This document shows positions 24,608 through 33,277 of a stretch of DNA of 56,524 bases, in pieces (within the stretch, counting starts at the first letter, position 1; each line of letters opens with the position of its first letter). The notes under the pieces were generated by a model. That model searched no databases, was not told the origin of the DNA, and saw nothing but the letters and a program-made list of their open reading frames with translations. A program made the translations under genes and the position numbers. The DNA comes from a bacterium UBP4_UBA6127 (GTDB lineage Bacteria; UBP4; UBA4092): NCBI GenBank assembly GCA_002428325.1, contig DIVR01000015.1, positions 1 to 56,524 on the forward strand, written 5' to 3'.

Positions 24608-25560
24608 GACCGGGCTCCTGACAGTTTGGATTTAAACCTGGCTATAAAAAGGCTACCCAAAAAATTTATCCCAAAAGTTATGGCAAAAAGAAAGACTCCG
24701 ATAAAGAATAAAACATGATAATGAGCGCTGCCATGAACCACTTCAGCTAATTCTGTGGCAATAGTGGCGGATAATGTCCTTAAGGATTCAGTGAAATCCC
24801 AATTTCCGATAGCCGCATTGCCTGAAGCCATCAAGACAATCATGGTTTCACCAAAAGCCCGGCCGAATCCCAGGATAACGGCTGCCGCAATTCCGGGGAA
24901 GGCTGCCGGTAAAACAACCTTGAAGGCGGTCTGCCAGGGATTTGCGCCCAAAGCCAGGGAAGCTTCTTTATAAGTTCTGGGAACAGAAATCAAGGCATCT
25001 TCAGAGATGGTATAGATCACCGGGATAATGGCAAGGCCTAAGGCAACCCCGGCATTTATCCCGTTTAACCGGTAATCCAGCTTGAAGACTGTCTGTAGGA
25101 TACTGGCAAGGACTATCAAGGCAAAAAAGCCAATGACCACAGAGGGTACACTGGCCAGTAATTCTATGGTTGGCTTGATAATCTCCCTGGCTCTGGGACT
25201 GGCAAACTCTGCAGTATAAAGGGCTGCGGCTATGGCAATCGGGACTGAAAACAATATGGCAATCAATGTAGCTTTCAGGGTCCCCACCATCAGGGGGTAT
25301 AAACTGTATTTGGGTACTGTCGAAACCGGCTGCCAGACCGATTTAGGGGGTTTATCGGGACTGTATTGCTGAGGGACAAACAACTTGGATATATTGGCTT
25401 CCTGTTTCACCTCTGGATGGGTGAACAGGGGAATAGATTCTTTTCCGACAAAAAGAAAAATCAATACGATGGTCACAATTGAGGTCCAGGCAGTTACCTG
25501 AATCAATCTTTCAATCAGAAATTCATGAACTCGCTTGATTTTAAAAGGGCCTATTTTCAT
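24604..25560 (-). CDS. pstC: Phosphate ABC transporter permease PstC
   Basis: The 318-residue permease shows PstC features: the WQPVSTVPKYSLYPLMVGTLKATLIAILFSVPIAIAAALYTAEFA segment, ELLASVPSVVIGFFALIVLA, the EAA loop EASLALGANPWQTAFKVVLPAAFPGIAAAVILGFGRAFGETMIVLMASGNA and a final transmembrane helix before IARFKSKLSG. About six membrane helices are seen. The periplasmic loop after the first helix is longer than in E. coli (residues about 48-85). It starts 15 bp after the pstS stop and overlaps pstA. Confidence 0.95.
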   Translation of the reverse strand: MKIGPFKIKRVHEFLIERLIQVTAWTSIVTIVLIFLFVGKESIPLFTHPEVKQEANISKLFVPQQYSPDKPPKSVWQPVSTVPKYSLYPLMVGTLKATLIAILFSVPIAIAAALYTAEFASPRAREIIKPTIELLASVPSVVIGFFALIVLASILQTVFKLDYRLNGINAGVALGLAIIPVIYTISEDALISVPRTYKEASLALGANPWQTAFKVVLPAAFPGIAAAVILGFGRAFGETMIVLMASGNAAIGNWDFTESLRTLSATIATELAEVVHGSAHYHVLFFIGVFLFAITFGINFLGSLFIARFKSKLSGARS

Positions 25561-25575
25561 ATTATCTCAAGACGC

Positions 25576-26460
25576 CTATTTCTTTTTCCCGGTAAGATTG
25601 GTTTTCCTAGGTAATGGGTAATACCCGACATTTTTAACAATGGACTGGCCGGCAGGCGAGACGACCCAGTCAGCATATTTTTTGATGATTCCTTTGGGAG
25701 CGCCGGCTGTGTACCAATAGAGATAACGGCTGATGGGATAGGAACCATTTTCCACATTCGCCAAACTGGGTTCATACGAAGGGGATTTGGCATCCTTTTT
25801 GATTTTGATGAATTTAACTCCCCGGCCATAAGCTATCCCCCCATACCCAATCCCTTTCACATCTTTGGAAACAGCATTTATAATGGCAGCGGTTCCGGGA
25901 AGGGTTTGAGTCCTGGGAGTGAAATCTTCATCTTGGAGGACATGTTCCTTAAAATAGGCATAGGTGCCTGAATTATTTTCTCTGCCATAAAGGATAATCT
26001 TCTGATTGGGGCCGCCTAATTCATTCCAATTGGTCACTTCCCCGGTATATATCTCTTTCAATTGGGAAATGGTTAACTCCTGAAGGGGATTCTTATTATT
26101 AACAAAAAGGGCTAAACCATCTAAAGCCACCGATAATTCATAAGCATCCACTCCCCGTTTTTTCTTTAGATCCAGTTTTTCTTTAGGTTTCATCGGCCTG
26201 GAAGCCTGGCAAATATCGGTAGTTCCATTGAGCAGGGCCGCAATCCCGGTACCGCTGCCGCCACCGGTAACCTGAACCGTTACCCCTTTATTCTGTTTCA
26301 TATAGACTTCAGCCCATTTCTGGCCCAGAATCACCATGGTATCAGAACCTTTGACACTCAGGGTCTCTGCCAGAGAAAGAGTGGTCAATCCAAAAGTAAA
26401 CAATCCGATTCCCAGTAAAGCAATTACTTTTTTTCTAAAGTTGGTTTTATCTGTATTCAT
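25576..26460 (-). CDS. pstS: Phosphate-binding periplasmic protein PstS
   Basis: A signal peptide (NFRKKVIALLGIGLFTFGLTTLSLAE) is followed by LSVKGSDTMVILGQKWAEVYM, TGGGSGTGIAALLNGTTDICQASRPMKPKE and YGRENNSGTYAYFKEHVL, the serine/threonine/aspartate/arginine phosphate site of PstS. No lipobox is seen, so it is a soluble periplasmic protein. It is first in the five-gene pst operon, with GGAGAATC upstream of the ATG. The promoter must lie in the 364-bp region upstream, which contains a strong inverted repeat. Confidence 0.93.
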   Translation of the reverse strand: MNTDKTNFRKKVIALLGIGLFTFGLTTLSLAETLSVKGSDTMVILGQKWAEVYMKQNKGVTVQVTGGGSGTGIAALLNGTTDICQASRPMKPKEKLDLKKKRGVDAYELSVALDGLALFVNNKNPLQELTISQLKEIYTGEVTNWNELGGPNQKIILYGRENNSGTYAYFKEHVLQDEDFTPRTQTLPGTAAIINAVSKDVKGIGYGGIAYGRGVKFIKIKKDAKSPSYEPSLANVENGSYPISRYLYWYTAGAPKGIIKKYADWVVSPAGQSIVKNVGYYPLPRKTNLTGKKK

Positions 26461-26558
26461 AGGATTCTCCTTATCACTATTAAGGATAGAAAACCCATGT
26501 TACAAATTCATTACGGAAGGATTTCGGGCAGGTTTCTCTTTGTTACCTATCAATTTCC

Positions 26559-26606
26559 CTTGTTAATTCAGGATGTTTTTAAGAGAGTTAACCTGAATTT
26601 TACAAG
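26559..26606. promoter_or_regulatory. Inverted repeat in the pst leader/promoter region
   Basis: CTTGTTAATTCAGG (26559-26572) and CCTGAATTTTACAAG (26592-26606) are inverted copies differing by a one-base gap, 20 bp apart and about 100 bp upstream of pstS. It is a candidate operator or RNA hairpin for phosphate control. It does not match the E. coli or Bacillus Pho-box consensus, so the regulator is unknown. Confidence 0.5.
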
Positions 26607-26731
26607 CGGTTTTTTCACAGTAGAAGGAAACAGGAAGAACGATTGTTACAGATTTATGACTTTATATCAGCCAGAGATGCATGGCATTTACCCCAGGTGA
26701 TTCCATTTTCCCTTAAATAATATAAAAAAAT

Positions 26732-26775
26732 AACCCGGTTCCCAGGAAAATCATATATTTCAGGGAACCGGGGTT
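26732..26775 (-). terminator. Rho-independent terminator of the 66-residue protein gene
   Basis: On the minus strand GGTTCCC (with flanking AACCCC) pairs with GGGAACCGGGTT and is followed by ATTTTTTTATA. It lies 50 bp beyond the stop of the small gene at 26825-27025. Confidence 0.8.
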
Positions 26776-26824
26776 GGGTTTCATTTTTTGAAGTGACCAT
26801 GGGTCCAAGGTATCCTTTAATTAG

Positions 26825-27025
26825 TTAATTTGTAGAGAAGTAGATATGCATCTGCTTCCGGATATCTTTTAGTCTGCCTTCCACTTCCCGCAACTGACTC
26901 GAACCCATATCAAAATCACCACTGACACCCAGGCCACTTTCATCTTCAATTGTTTCCAGAACTTTCTCTAGTTGAGAAATTTCCTGTCGGATGGCGCCTG
27001 CCACCCATTCTTTATGTTGGCTCAT
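26825..27025 (-). CDS. Small coiled-coil-like protein, unknown function
   Basis: This 66-residue protein is not recognised. It looks like a real gene because CAGGAGGTGATGAATA sits directly before its ATG and a terminator follows. It has two amphipathic helices, WVAGAIRQEISQLEKVLETIEDESG and SSQLREVEGRLKDIRKQMHIYF, joined by a glycine/aspartate-rich loop (GVSGDFDMG). Such an antiparallel hairpin is typical of small helical adaptors. It lies alone between the pst promoter region and the DUF1848 gene. Confidence 0.65.
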   Translation of the reverse strand: MSQHKEWVAGAIRQEISQLEKVLETIEDESGLGVSGDFDMGSSQLREVEGRLKDIRKQMHIYFSTN

Positions 27026-27274
27026 TATTCATCACCTCCTGTCCTGGATATATTTCAATCCTCAGACAATAAATAGAATATAAGATTGCCTTTACGATTG
27101 ATTAAAGGGGAGTTAAAGGAAAGGTTAAATCCAAAGCCTCACTCGAAGCCCTGTTTTCCCTATCTATATATTATACAACATTCTGAGTCGGGAAGTTTTA
27201 GCTTTTCATTCCCATCCCCAGAGAGAAGATGAGTCTATGGGCATCCAACTTGATGGGATTTTGAAGAAACATCC

Positions 27275-28300
27275 TTATGGCAAAATGGATTCCGAATCAG
27301 GATTTTCCTTCAGAAGCTGTATATTCTTTTTCACTATTTTCTCCGAGGTATTGGCATAACAATAGGTACAAAGATGGGGACAGGTATCATATTGCCCGAT
27401 ATCCTTGCTGAAGATGCATCCACAGGCCGGCCTTTGTCCCTTATCCTTAAAATTCCCGTTTAAAAAGGGATTAGAAATACTATTATCAAATAAGGATACT
27501 CCCTGGGAGGATTCTTTTATTCCCATGAATCTCATCAGTTCCGGGTCATTATGGGATAATCTCAATAATAATTCCCCATCAATACAGCTGTTATGTTTTA
27601 TCCCATACCCCGATAAATCCTCAGTCTCGGCGCAAGTGGCTATCTCCAGATTCCATTCCCTGGCTAATTTACTTAACCCTTTGGCTATTTGATATCGATC
27701 TTCCGGAGTCAATTCCCGATATAACTTTCCTGTTTTCCTCAGGTTATTCTGGACCTTCTTATACACCCCGATATCAGCAAAACTAAAAACCAGTTTTTTC
27801 GTATAAGAATGGATTTGATTCCCAATAGACCCGATTCTATCCAGCAGTTCCTCAACCCCCAGACTGTCCCCCAATATTAAAGGGTCATACCTCCAAATCA
27901 CCTTCTCAGGACCTGTCACTTCTGATAATTTCTTAAAGGTCTCTATTCTCTCCTTCAACGGGGGAACCTGGGGTTCAAGTCCCTCTTTCCCATAATCATT
28001 TAGGGTGAATTGAAAATAATAAACAATATTCCCCTGAACTATCTGGGAAAGATATGGCATCAGGGGACGGGGATTCTTACTCCAGAATACCAAGGCCCGG
28101 GTCTTGGCAAAGGATATATATTGAAAACTCTTTCGATTAAAAGGATTCACCCATTTCACATACCCTTTTTTCCACCGATTCATGAACCACTGAGTATGAA
28201 AAGCAGGAATATCAGTGCCTCGGCTGGCTGATAAGATCTCCGGACAAATGGCTTCTTTTTTACCCTCTTTTGTCTCTATGATAATCTTTTCCCAAAACAT
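27275..28300 (-). CDS. DUF1848 family protein (C-terminal Cys cluster)
   Basis: The 341-residue protein matches DUF1848, a radical-SAM-like or SplB-related family of unknown reaction. The marks are EILSASRGTDIPAFHTQWFMNRWKKGYVKWVNPFN, ALVFWSKNPRPLMPYL, GPEKVIWRYDPLIL and the ending CGCIFSKDIGQYDTCPHLCTYCYANTSE. The clustered cysteines (C-G-C, C-P-H-L-C-T-Y-C) could hold an iron-sulfur cluster. The canonical radical SAM CxxxCxxC appears near the C-terminus rather than near the N-terminus. No RNA or partner gene points to its substrate. It lies with the 66-residue protein gene on the same strand, 250 bp apart. Confidence 0.75.
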   Translation of the reverse strand: MFWEKIIIETKEGKKEAICPEILSASRGTDIPAFHTQWFMNRWKKGYVKWVNPFNRKSFQYISFAKTRALVFWSKNPRPLMPYLSQIVQGNIVYYFQFTLNDYGKEGLEPQVPPLKERIETFKKLSEVTGPEKVIWRYDPLILGDSLGVEELLDRIGSIGNQIHSYTKKLVFSFADIGVYKKVQNNLRKTGKLYRELTPEDRYQIAKGLSKLAREWNLEIATCAETEDLSGYGIKHNSCIDGELLLRLSHNDPELMRFMGIKESSQGVSLFDNSISNPFLNGNFKDKGQRPACGCIFSKDIGQYDTCPHLCTYCYANTSEKIVKKNIQLLKENPDSESILP

Positions 28301-28583
28301 GGTTCTCTTTCTAAACTGATTTTCTGGATATAAGAAAAGATTATATTCATAGACAGTATTTTTATCAGATCAGGTATTCGAATATATTCTGTTCTTCCAG
28401 GGGTTTCATATTTAGGGGCGCTAATCCTTGTTTTATTTGTTCTAGAATGGCTATTAGAAAACTAAATTCGATATCCATAGTCTCTTCCCATAACTTCAAT
28501 AATTCTATTTAATATCTAATAGGGTTGGATTAGTTTTACCTTTTACATGAAAAGCCACATAATACCATTGCTATAAACCATGA

Positions 28584-29426
28584 TTATCTCCAGAATCTCT
28601 TAATTGAATCTAAATCTATCTCTTTAAAACGATTTTCGGGTAAAACAATATGAATTTCATCACATATTTTTTGTTTTTTTGAAATCTCAATAATTTTAAT
28701 AATTGTAACTTGAAGAATATGTTTAGGATTAATACCTGTACCAGAAAGCCCAGCTCCCATTAAAGGAATATAAAGAGGATTACCACTAGATTCATCTCGT
28801 GCTTTGTTTAACATCCCATCTAGAGCTATCATTAAGTAATTCATATTAGCGCTTGCTTTGTATGTAGTTAAGTCTGTTTTTGATAGTACAACACAGAGAA
28901 ATTTTTTCTTATAAGCAGAAACAACAGCTGTAGTTCCTATATTATATTGTCGTTCTCTACCTGAAGGTCTTTTTACCAATTTATATTCAACATTTATAAG
29001 AGATTCATCTACACATTTATCAAATCCTTCAGGATGTCCATCGAAATAATTCATAATAAGTTTGCCATGTAAAGACACTGGGGACACATGCTTATCATCA
29101 ACTATACTGTCAAAATATTCGTTAACAGATATAGCTATAATTCCATTCTTATTAAATATATCTCCAAATTCGACAATAATTTTCAAATCCATAGTATTTG
29201 ATATAATCTGTATACTCTTTTTTTGACGACTATTAATAATTCCAATAATAGGACATATAAAAAGTACAGTCATAAAAAATACTTTATTTATAGCTACTTG
29301 AGTTAAAACAATCTGAATAAGTTCTGTGAGAATAAATACAATACCTATATATTCTAAAGTTTTATTAATAATTTTTTTGTAATTTTCACATAAACCAATT
29401 TTTAGAGACTCTATAAAAAGACTCAT
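28584..29426 (-). CDS. Two-TM Macro-domain protein, ThsA (type II Thoeris)-like
   Basis: The 280-residue protein has two membrane helices near the N-terminus (about residues 24-42, IGIVFILTELIQIVL, and 49-66, VFFMTVLFICPIIGII) and a soluble C-terminal domain. That domain is Macro-like: IIVEFGDIFNKNGIIAISVNEYFD, YNIGTTAVVSAYKKKFLCVVLSKTD and the ligand loop YIPLMGAGLSGTGINPKHILQVTI. This TM-TM-Macro architecture matches the DUF6430/ThsA_Macro family. Known for type II Thoeris: a TIR protein (ThsB) makes a histidine-ADPR signal that binds the Macro domain and triggers membrane damage. No TIR gene is beside it. The gene is far more AT-rich than its neighbours, consistent with transfer. Confidence 0.6.
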   Translation of the reverse strand: MSLFIESLKIGLCENYKKIINKTLEYIGIVFILTELIQIVLTQVAINKVFFMTVLFICPIIGIINSRQKKSIQIISNTMDLKIIVEFGDIFNKNGIIAISVNEYFDSIVDDKHVSPVSLHGKLIMNYFDGHPEGFDKCVDESLINVEYKLVKRPSGRERQYNIGTTAVVSAYKKKFLCVVLSKTDLTTYKASANMNYLMIALDGMLNKARDESSGNPLYIPLMGAGLSGTGINPKHILQVTIIKIIEISKKQKICDEIHIVLPENRFKEIDLDSIKRFWR

Positions 29427-30030
29427 TTATATAACCCGCCTTTCAAAGTGCATAATATTCTAAAAAATATTTCCAGTTTAAATTTTTTCTCAATTCAAAA
29501 AGAAGGTTTTTCAATTACTACATCATCCTATATATCTACCAAGGTTCCACAAAAAACATCTTTTCGATAATCAGTTTGAGTATTTTAAATGCTAATCAGC
29601 TAAATATAATAAGATGTTTACTCTATTGTGTTTAATTAATGGTTCATAATGATTCCAATATCACCTGTTCTTGATTTTTTCATATCGCCATCATTATATA
29701 TCTATATTTACGCAAATCATAAATTTCATAAATATTTGGTCTTAATAATACCAATGTTTTACTTTTTACACAGATGAGTTCTCTGCAGATATTAATAAAA
29801 TCTTTTCAAAGCTGAACTATGGGTTGAAATCAATTCTTACCAAATAGCAAGAGAAAAAATAAACAATTCTACTTTATAAATTAGCTCCCAAATTTGAAAA
29901 TAGTTGGAGCTATTAATCCCCTCCTATTGAGTATGTATCTGATTTTTTAACTGCTGCCAAAAGAAAAAGCTGTCGGTGGTCAATTCCTGTATAACGGTAA
30001 GACCTGTCAAAATGACAAGGAAAATAATTA

Positions 30031-30046
30031 GCTGGGCATGCCCAGC
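30031..30046. repeat. Perfect 16-bp palindrome
   Basis: GCTGGGCATGCCCAGC is a perfect palindrome in the gene desert, about 30 bp after degenerate GACCTGTCAAAATGACA-type sequence. It may be an operator, cruciform or recombination site; no partner copy was noticed. Confidence 0.6.
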
Positions 30047-30413
30047 CACTACTGATAGACTGGTGATGGAATTGTGGACCGCCCCCGGCTAAACTTCAAT
30101 TGAGAAGATAATCGGACAAACCTGATAATGACCCAAGAGAAAGCTCATATTTTTCATCCCTTACCTTTTTGTGGACACTTAACTGAAAAATAAGTTTGGA
30201 CCTTAAACTGTCAATCCTCCTTAGAACATGAAAACATAAGCTTATTCCAAGATAATCCTAAATTTAGTTAAGATTCAGATTTATGGTTTTTAGGATGAAT
30301 AAGAATCATCCTGGCTCTTTTCTACGGGAATTGCCAACCCCTACAGACAGAGAAGACTGAAATAAAATCGGTTAACCCTCTCTGAAACATATATCCGGGT
30401 TAATGGAAATTGT

Positions 30414-30431
30414 TTTTGACAGCTGTCAAAA
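30414..30431. repeat. 18-bp palindrome copy (family member 4)
   Basis: TTTTGACAGCTGTCAAAA occurs perfectly. It is followed by degenerate half-sites (GACAGGAGCTGTCGAATG, GGAGCCGTCAAAGG), suggesting an older or imperfect array. Confidence 0.85.
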
Positions 30432-30616
30432 GACAGGAGCTGTCGAATGAGAGGAGCCGTCAAAGGAAGAGGGAAAGGAATTTAGAAGACCCATAAAATG
30501 GTTATTATGTCCTTCTGTCATTGGAGGTTCCCCAAGCTGAAGCTAGGGGGATTTACTCTTGGATTTATCCAGATAGATGATTTAAAGAAGAGGGGTTAGC
30601 TGTTTTCCCAGGGTGG

Positions 30617-30634
30617 TTTTGACAGCTGTCAAAA
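30617..30634. repeat. 18-bp palindrome copy (family member 5)
   Basis: A second perfect TTTTGACAGCTGTCAAAA lies 203 bp from the previous one and about 210 bp beyond the stop of the M55 peptidase gene. Confidence 0.85.
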
Positions 30635-30779
30635 GAAAACAAATGTTCCTGCTCATAGCAACCCTCGGACAAAAACCCCAGAATGAGGATAAGTAATGAT
30701 AACCATCCCCCGGCTAAACTGCATTGTGGCTAAAAGTGTATTGGAATCAAATATTAACACTCTCTAGCTACCCAACAAA

Positions 30780-30809
30780 ACAGCCGGTCTATACCTTTAG
30801 ACCGGCTGT
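30780..30809 (-). terminator. Terminator of the M55 peptidase gene
   Basis: ACAGCCGGTCTA and TAGACCGGCTGT form a perfect 12-bp stem with a 6-nt loop. On the minus strand a TTTTGTTGGG follows. It lies just after the stop at 30842. Confidence 0.75.
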
Positions 30810-30841
30810 CAAATATTGGGGATCGTTGATAAATTTGTTAG

Positions 30842-31639
30842 TTAATGGCTGAACATAAACATCTTCAGGAATTCCAAATAACTATCCGTCTTGTAACCAA
30901 TAGTATGGGGATCCAGCCGAGTCACTCCCGGATAAAAGGAGGCATAGTAGGCTTGATGATGTTCTTTGAATCGTAATTCCACTTCAAAGAGGGAAGGAAG
31001 CTGAACAGGTTTCATAGGCAACCCGGCTTCCAGGACAGACTTCACCGTTGATTCGATTCTCTCTACGGCTTCCTGGGGATGGATGGAAATAGACGCATTG
31101 CCTAATCCTTTATTGACCGGAACTGTTTTGACCCCGGGGAATAATTCTTCCGCCTGCTGGCAGATCCCTTCATCCCCGGTCACACAAAGCAATGGAACCT
31201 TGAAATAAGCAGCTATCCATCCATTGATGACCAGTTCACTGGTAGGGATTCCATTGATTCGAATCCAGGTAATTCCTCCGGTCATGGTATGGGCTAAAGG
31301 ATTATCACTCCAGGTAGCAGGGCTGTGATACCCGGTAAAAACCGCTCCGACAAAACTTTTATCCAAACCCGCCATCATGCTGAAAGGATTACGAGTCCAG
31401 CCCCGAAGAATCCGGGTACCCCTGGGAAGTAAGTCCGGATTAATATTACGGGCAGAACTATGGGCATCCTTCACCAGTACTTCATTAGCTCCCCCGGATA
31501 AAGCTCCCCGGCAGGCGGCTGCCACTTCCTTGCTCATTTGCTCGGAAAAATGGTCATAGAGCTTATTTCCTAATTCTGTTTCCTGCCAGTTAACGATCCC
31601 GGTGGTGCCTTCCATGTCCGAACTGATATAAATTTTCAT
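30842..31639 (-). CDS. M55 family D-aminopeptidase (DppA-like)
   Basis: The start is the ATG at 31639, preceded by CAGGAGAGAAGA and beginning MKIYISSDMEGTTGIVNW, the zinc-binding D-x-E-G opening of M55/DppA peptidases. An upstream extension to 31777 is not supported. Family marks follow: EVLVKDAHSSARNINP (a further metal ligand D-A-H), FVGAVFTGYHSPA and LAHTMTGGITWIRING. DppA-type enzymes form a decameric cytoplasmic self-compartmentalising D-aminopeptidase that cleaves D-Ala-D-Ala and similar peptides. It suits the muropeptide-recycling genes in this window. The gene stands alone. Confidence 0.85.
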   Translation of the reverse strand: MKIYISSDMEGTTGIVNWQETELGNKLYDHFSEQMSKEVAAACRGALSGGANEVLVKDAHSSARNINPDLLPRGTRILRGWTRNPFSMMAGLDKSFVGAVFTGYHSPATWSDNPLAHTMTGGITWIRINGIPTSELVINGWIAAYFKVPLLCVTGDEGICQQAEELFPGVKTVPVNKGLGNASISIHPQEAVERIESTVKSVLEAGLPMKPVQLPSLFEVELRFKEHHQAYYASFYPGVTRLDPHTIGYKTDSYLEFLKMFMFSH

Positions 31640-31834
31640 TCTTCTCTCCTGAAATAAAGGGGCAGAAAAAAAAGACATTCCCCAAAGAGAAACTCTTGCC
31701 AATTTCCCTGTCCCATTGGTAATATGTTTAAGGTTTCTAATTATCCCTACATTATAGGATAATTCAGGGAAATACAAGCCATCGGCTGAATAGAATATTT
31801 TTCATGAACCGAAAGAAAGACACTGGTCATTCTT

Positions 31835-33130
31835 ATGCAGGAAAAAATCCAACATCAATTAATTGATTACCTTCAAATCTTCAAATCAAAATTACTCTTT
31901 ATCCTGGGGGGAACCCTTCTGGTAATGGTACTGGCAGCTGTCTATTACTGGGGAATAGCCAGCCCGATTTATGAGGCTAAAACCACACTGCTTAATATCC
32001 AACCCAAATATCAGAAAATCCAGACCGGAGCGACCTCCAATGCACTGACGATGGTTTCGCTGAAAAACCTTATTGAATCCAGAGATTTAGTTGCCACTGT
32101 CCGGAAACGATTAGGCTGGGAGAAATCCGTTAAACTGGATGACCTGGCCCGATGTATGGAAGCCCGCCTCCTGATTGAAGAAGATACCAACATCCGCAAA
32201 TCTTATGCCCCGATTATCGAATTGTATGCCCAGGCCTCCAATGGTAAAGATGCTTCGGATCTAGCAAACACCTGGGCCCGAGTTTTCATTGAACGATACA
32301 ATAACCTGACCCGGGATGTCTCAGAACAGAATTTCACCTTTCTGGAAGCCGAATATTCCCGGCTGGATAAGGAATTAAAAGATAAACAGACCCGGCTGAT
32401 CTATGCCCGGGAACAGATGACCCTCAGCCAGAAACGGATATCAACATTACGTTCCATGATGGCCGGTTACCTGGGAACTTCAGGAGAAGTCTTGTCCAAT
32501 CTCCCCAACGGAGAAATGGTCGATTTAATGCGGCAGAAATCCATCATCAATTCAGATAACTGGAGCCAGGTCAATGCCCAACCCCAGATGAAGGTGAATA
32601 TTCCCCCTTCCACCGGGATGATGGAAACTTCCCATCTGATTGGGTATGAAGCTCAACTCCAGGATTTGGAAATCAAAATCAAAGAGTTGCAGGCCCGGCA
32701 GAAAAGCGGAGATAATGTGGCTTCCGAACTCTCCGGTTCTATTGCCCGAAAAACAGAACTGACCCGTAAACTCAAAGAAATCGGAAAAGAAGTTACCCTC
32801 CTGAGGACGACTGTCTCCCAACAGGAAATGCAGACAGCCGCCCTGGAAAGAGAAGTGGCTGCCTTACAGAGCAAATATTTCCTGGTAGCTAAACGCAAAG
32901 AAGAAGCTGAATTGGAAAAATCCCGGCTGGACCATATCATGTCCGCCCAACAAGCAGAATCAGATGATGTAAAAGTAGCCGCCTGGGCTGTCCCCCCTGA
33001 AAAGAAAAAAGGCCCTAAACGTGTATTGGGAACTCTTTCAGCAGGAGCCGGTGCTTTTATCCTGTTCACCTTGCTGGCTTTCCTGCTGAATTATATCCAG
33101 GAATTTAGACCCCAGAGAAAGACCGCTTGA
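31835..33130 (+). CDS. Wzz-like polysaccharide co-polymerase / chain-length protein
   Basis: The 431-residue inner-membrane protein has an N-terminal membrane helix (about 20-40, KLLFILGGTLLVMVLAAVYYWGIAS) and a C-terminal one (about 400-420, LGTLSAGAGAFILFTLLAFLLNYI). Between them is a periplasmic coiled-coil domain (KELKDKQTRLIYAREQMTLSQK; LQDLEIKIKELQARQ; ELEKSRLDHIM). The N-terminal YWGIASPIYEAKTTLL and ESRDLVATVRKRLGW segments are the Wzz signature. No cytoplasmic tyrosine kinase domain is fused. It likely sets polysaccharide length in export. No other polysaccharide synthesis gene is adjacent. It is 148 bp before the prepilin gene on the same strand. Confidence 0.75.
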   Translation: MQEKIQHQLIDYLQIFKSKLLFILGGTLLVMVLAAVYYWGIASPIYEAKTTLLNIQPKYQKIQTGATSNALTMVSLKNLIESRDLVATVRKRLGWEKSVKLDDLARCMEARLLIEEDTNIRKSYAPIIELYAQASNGKDASDLANTWARVFIERYNNLTRDVSEQNFTFLEAEYSRLDKELKDKQTRLIYAREQMTLSQKRISTLRSMMAGYLGTSGEVLSNLPNGEMVDLMRQKSIINSDNWSQVNAQPQMKVNIPPSTGMMETSHLIGYEAQLQDLEIKIKELQARQKSGDNVASELSGSIARKTELTRKLKEIGKEVTLLRTTVSQQEMQTAALEREVAALQSKYFLVAKRKEEAELEKSRLDHIMSAQQAESDDVKVAAWAVPPEKKKGPKRVLGTLSAGAGAFILFTLLAFLLNYIQEFRPQRKTA

Positions 33131-33277
33131 GCCTGAATTTTAAATTTGTGCATCCTATCTTTTTTAATTTATTTACAATCCCAGACCCTTGGAAATATTT
33201 TTCTTGCAATCCAATCTAATATTAACTAAAATGCAACCGTTTATTTAATCTTAATAAAGAAAGGAGGGAATACTAAC

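Larger units (their letters stand above)
26461..26824. other. Intergenic region upstream of pstS
   Basis: This 364-bp region should contain the pst promoter and the terminator of the small minus-strand gene at 26825. It holds an inverted repeat at 26559-26606 and a terminator-type hairpin at 26732-26775. An open frame in it (plus strand, 26497-26700) has no gene-like features. Confidence 0.6.
29427..30841. other. 1.4-kb gene-free, palindrome-rich region
   Basis: No protein-coding gene is convincing over about 1.4 kb. The left half is AT-rich like the ThsA-like gene. A minus-strand open frame of about 42 residues ending at 29680 (containing NIYEIYDLRKYRYIMMAI) may be a decayed gene remnant. 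The right half holds two copies of TTTTGACAGCTGTCAAAA, a 16-bp palindrome at 30031-30046, a repeat AGGATGA/TCATCCT near 30292 and a larger hairpin near 30522-30551. No tRNA or attachment site was recognised. Confidence 0.55.

Noticed and set aside
29680..29808. About 42-codon minus-strand frame in the gene desert
   Set aside because: No start codon or family match. It is mentioned as a possible remnant but not annotated as a gene.
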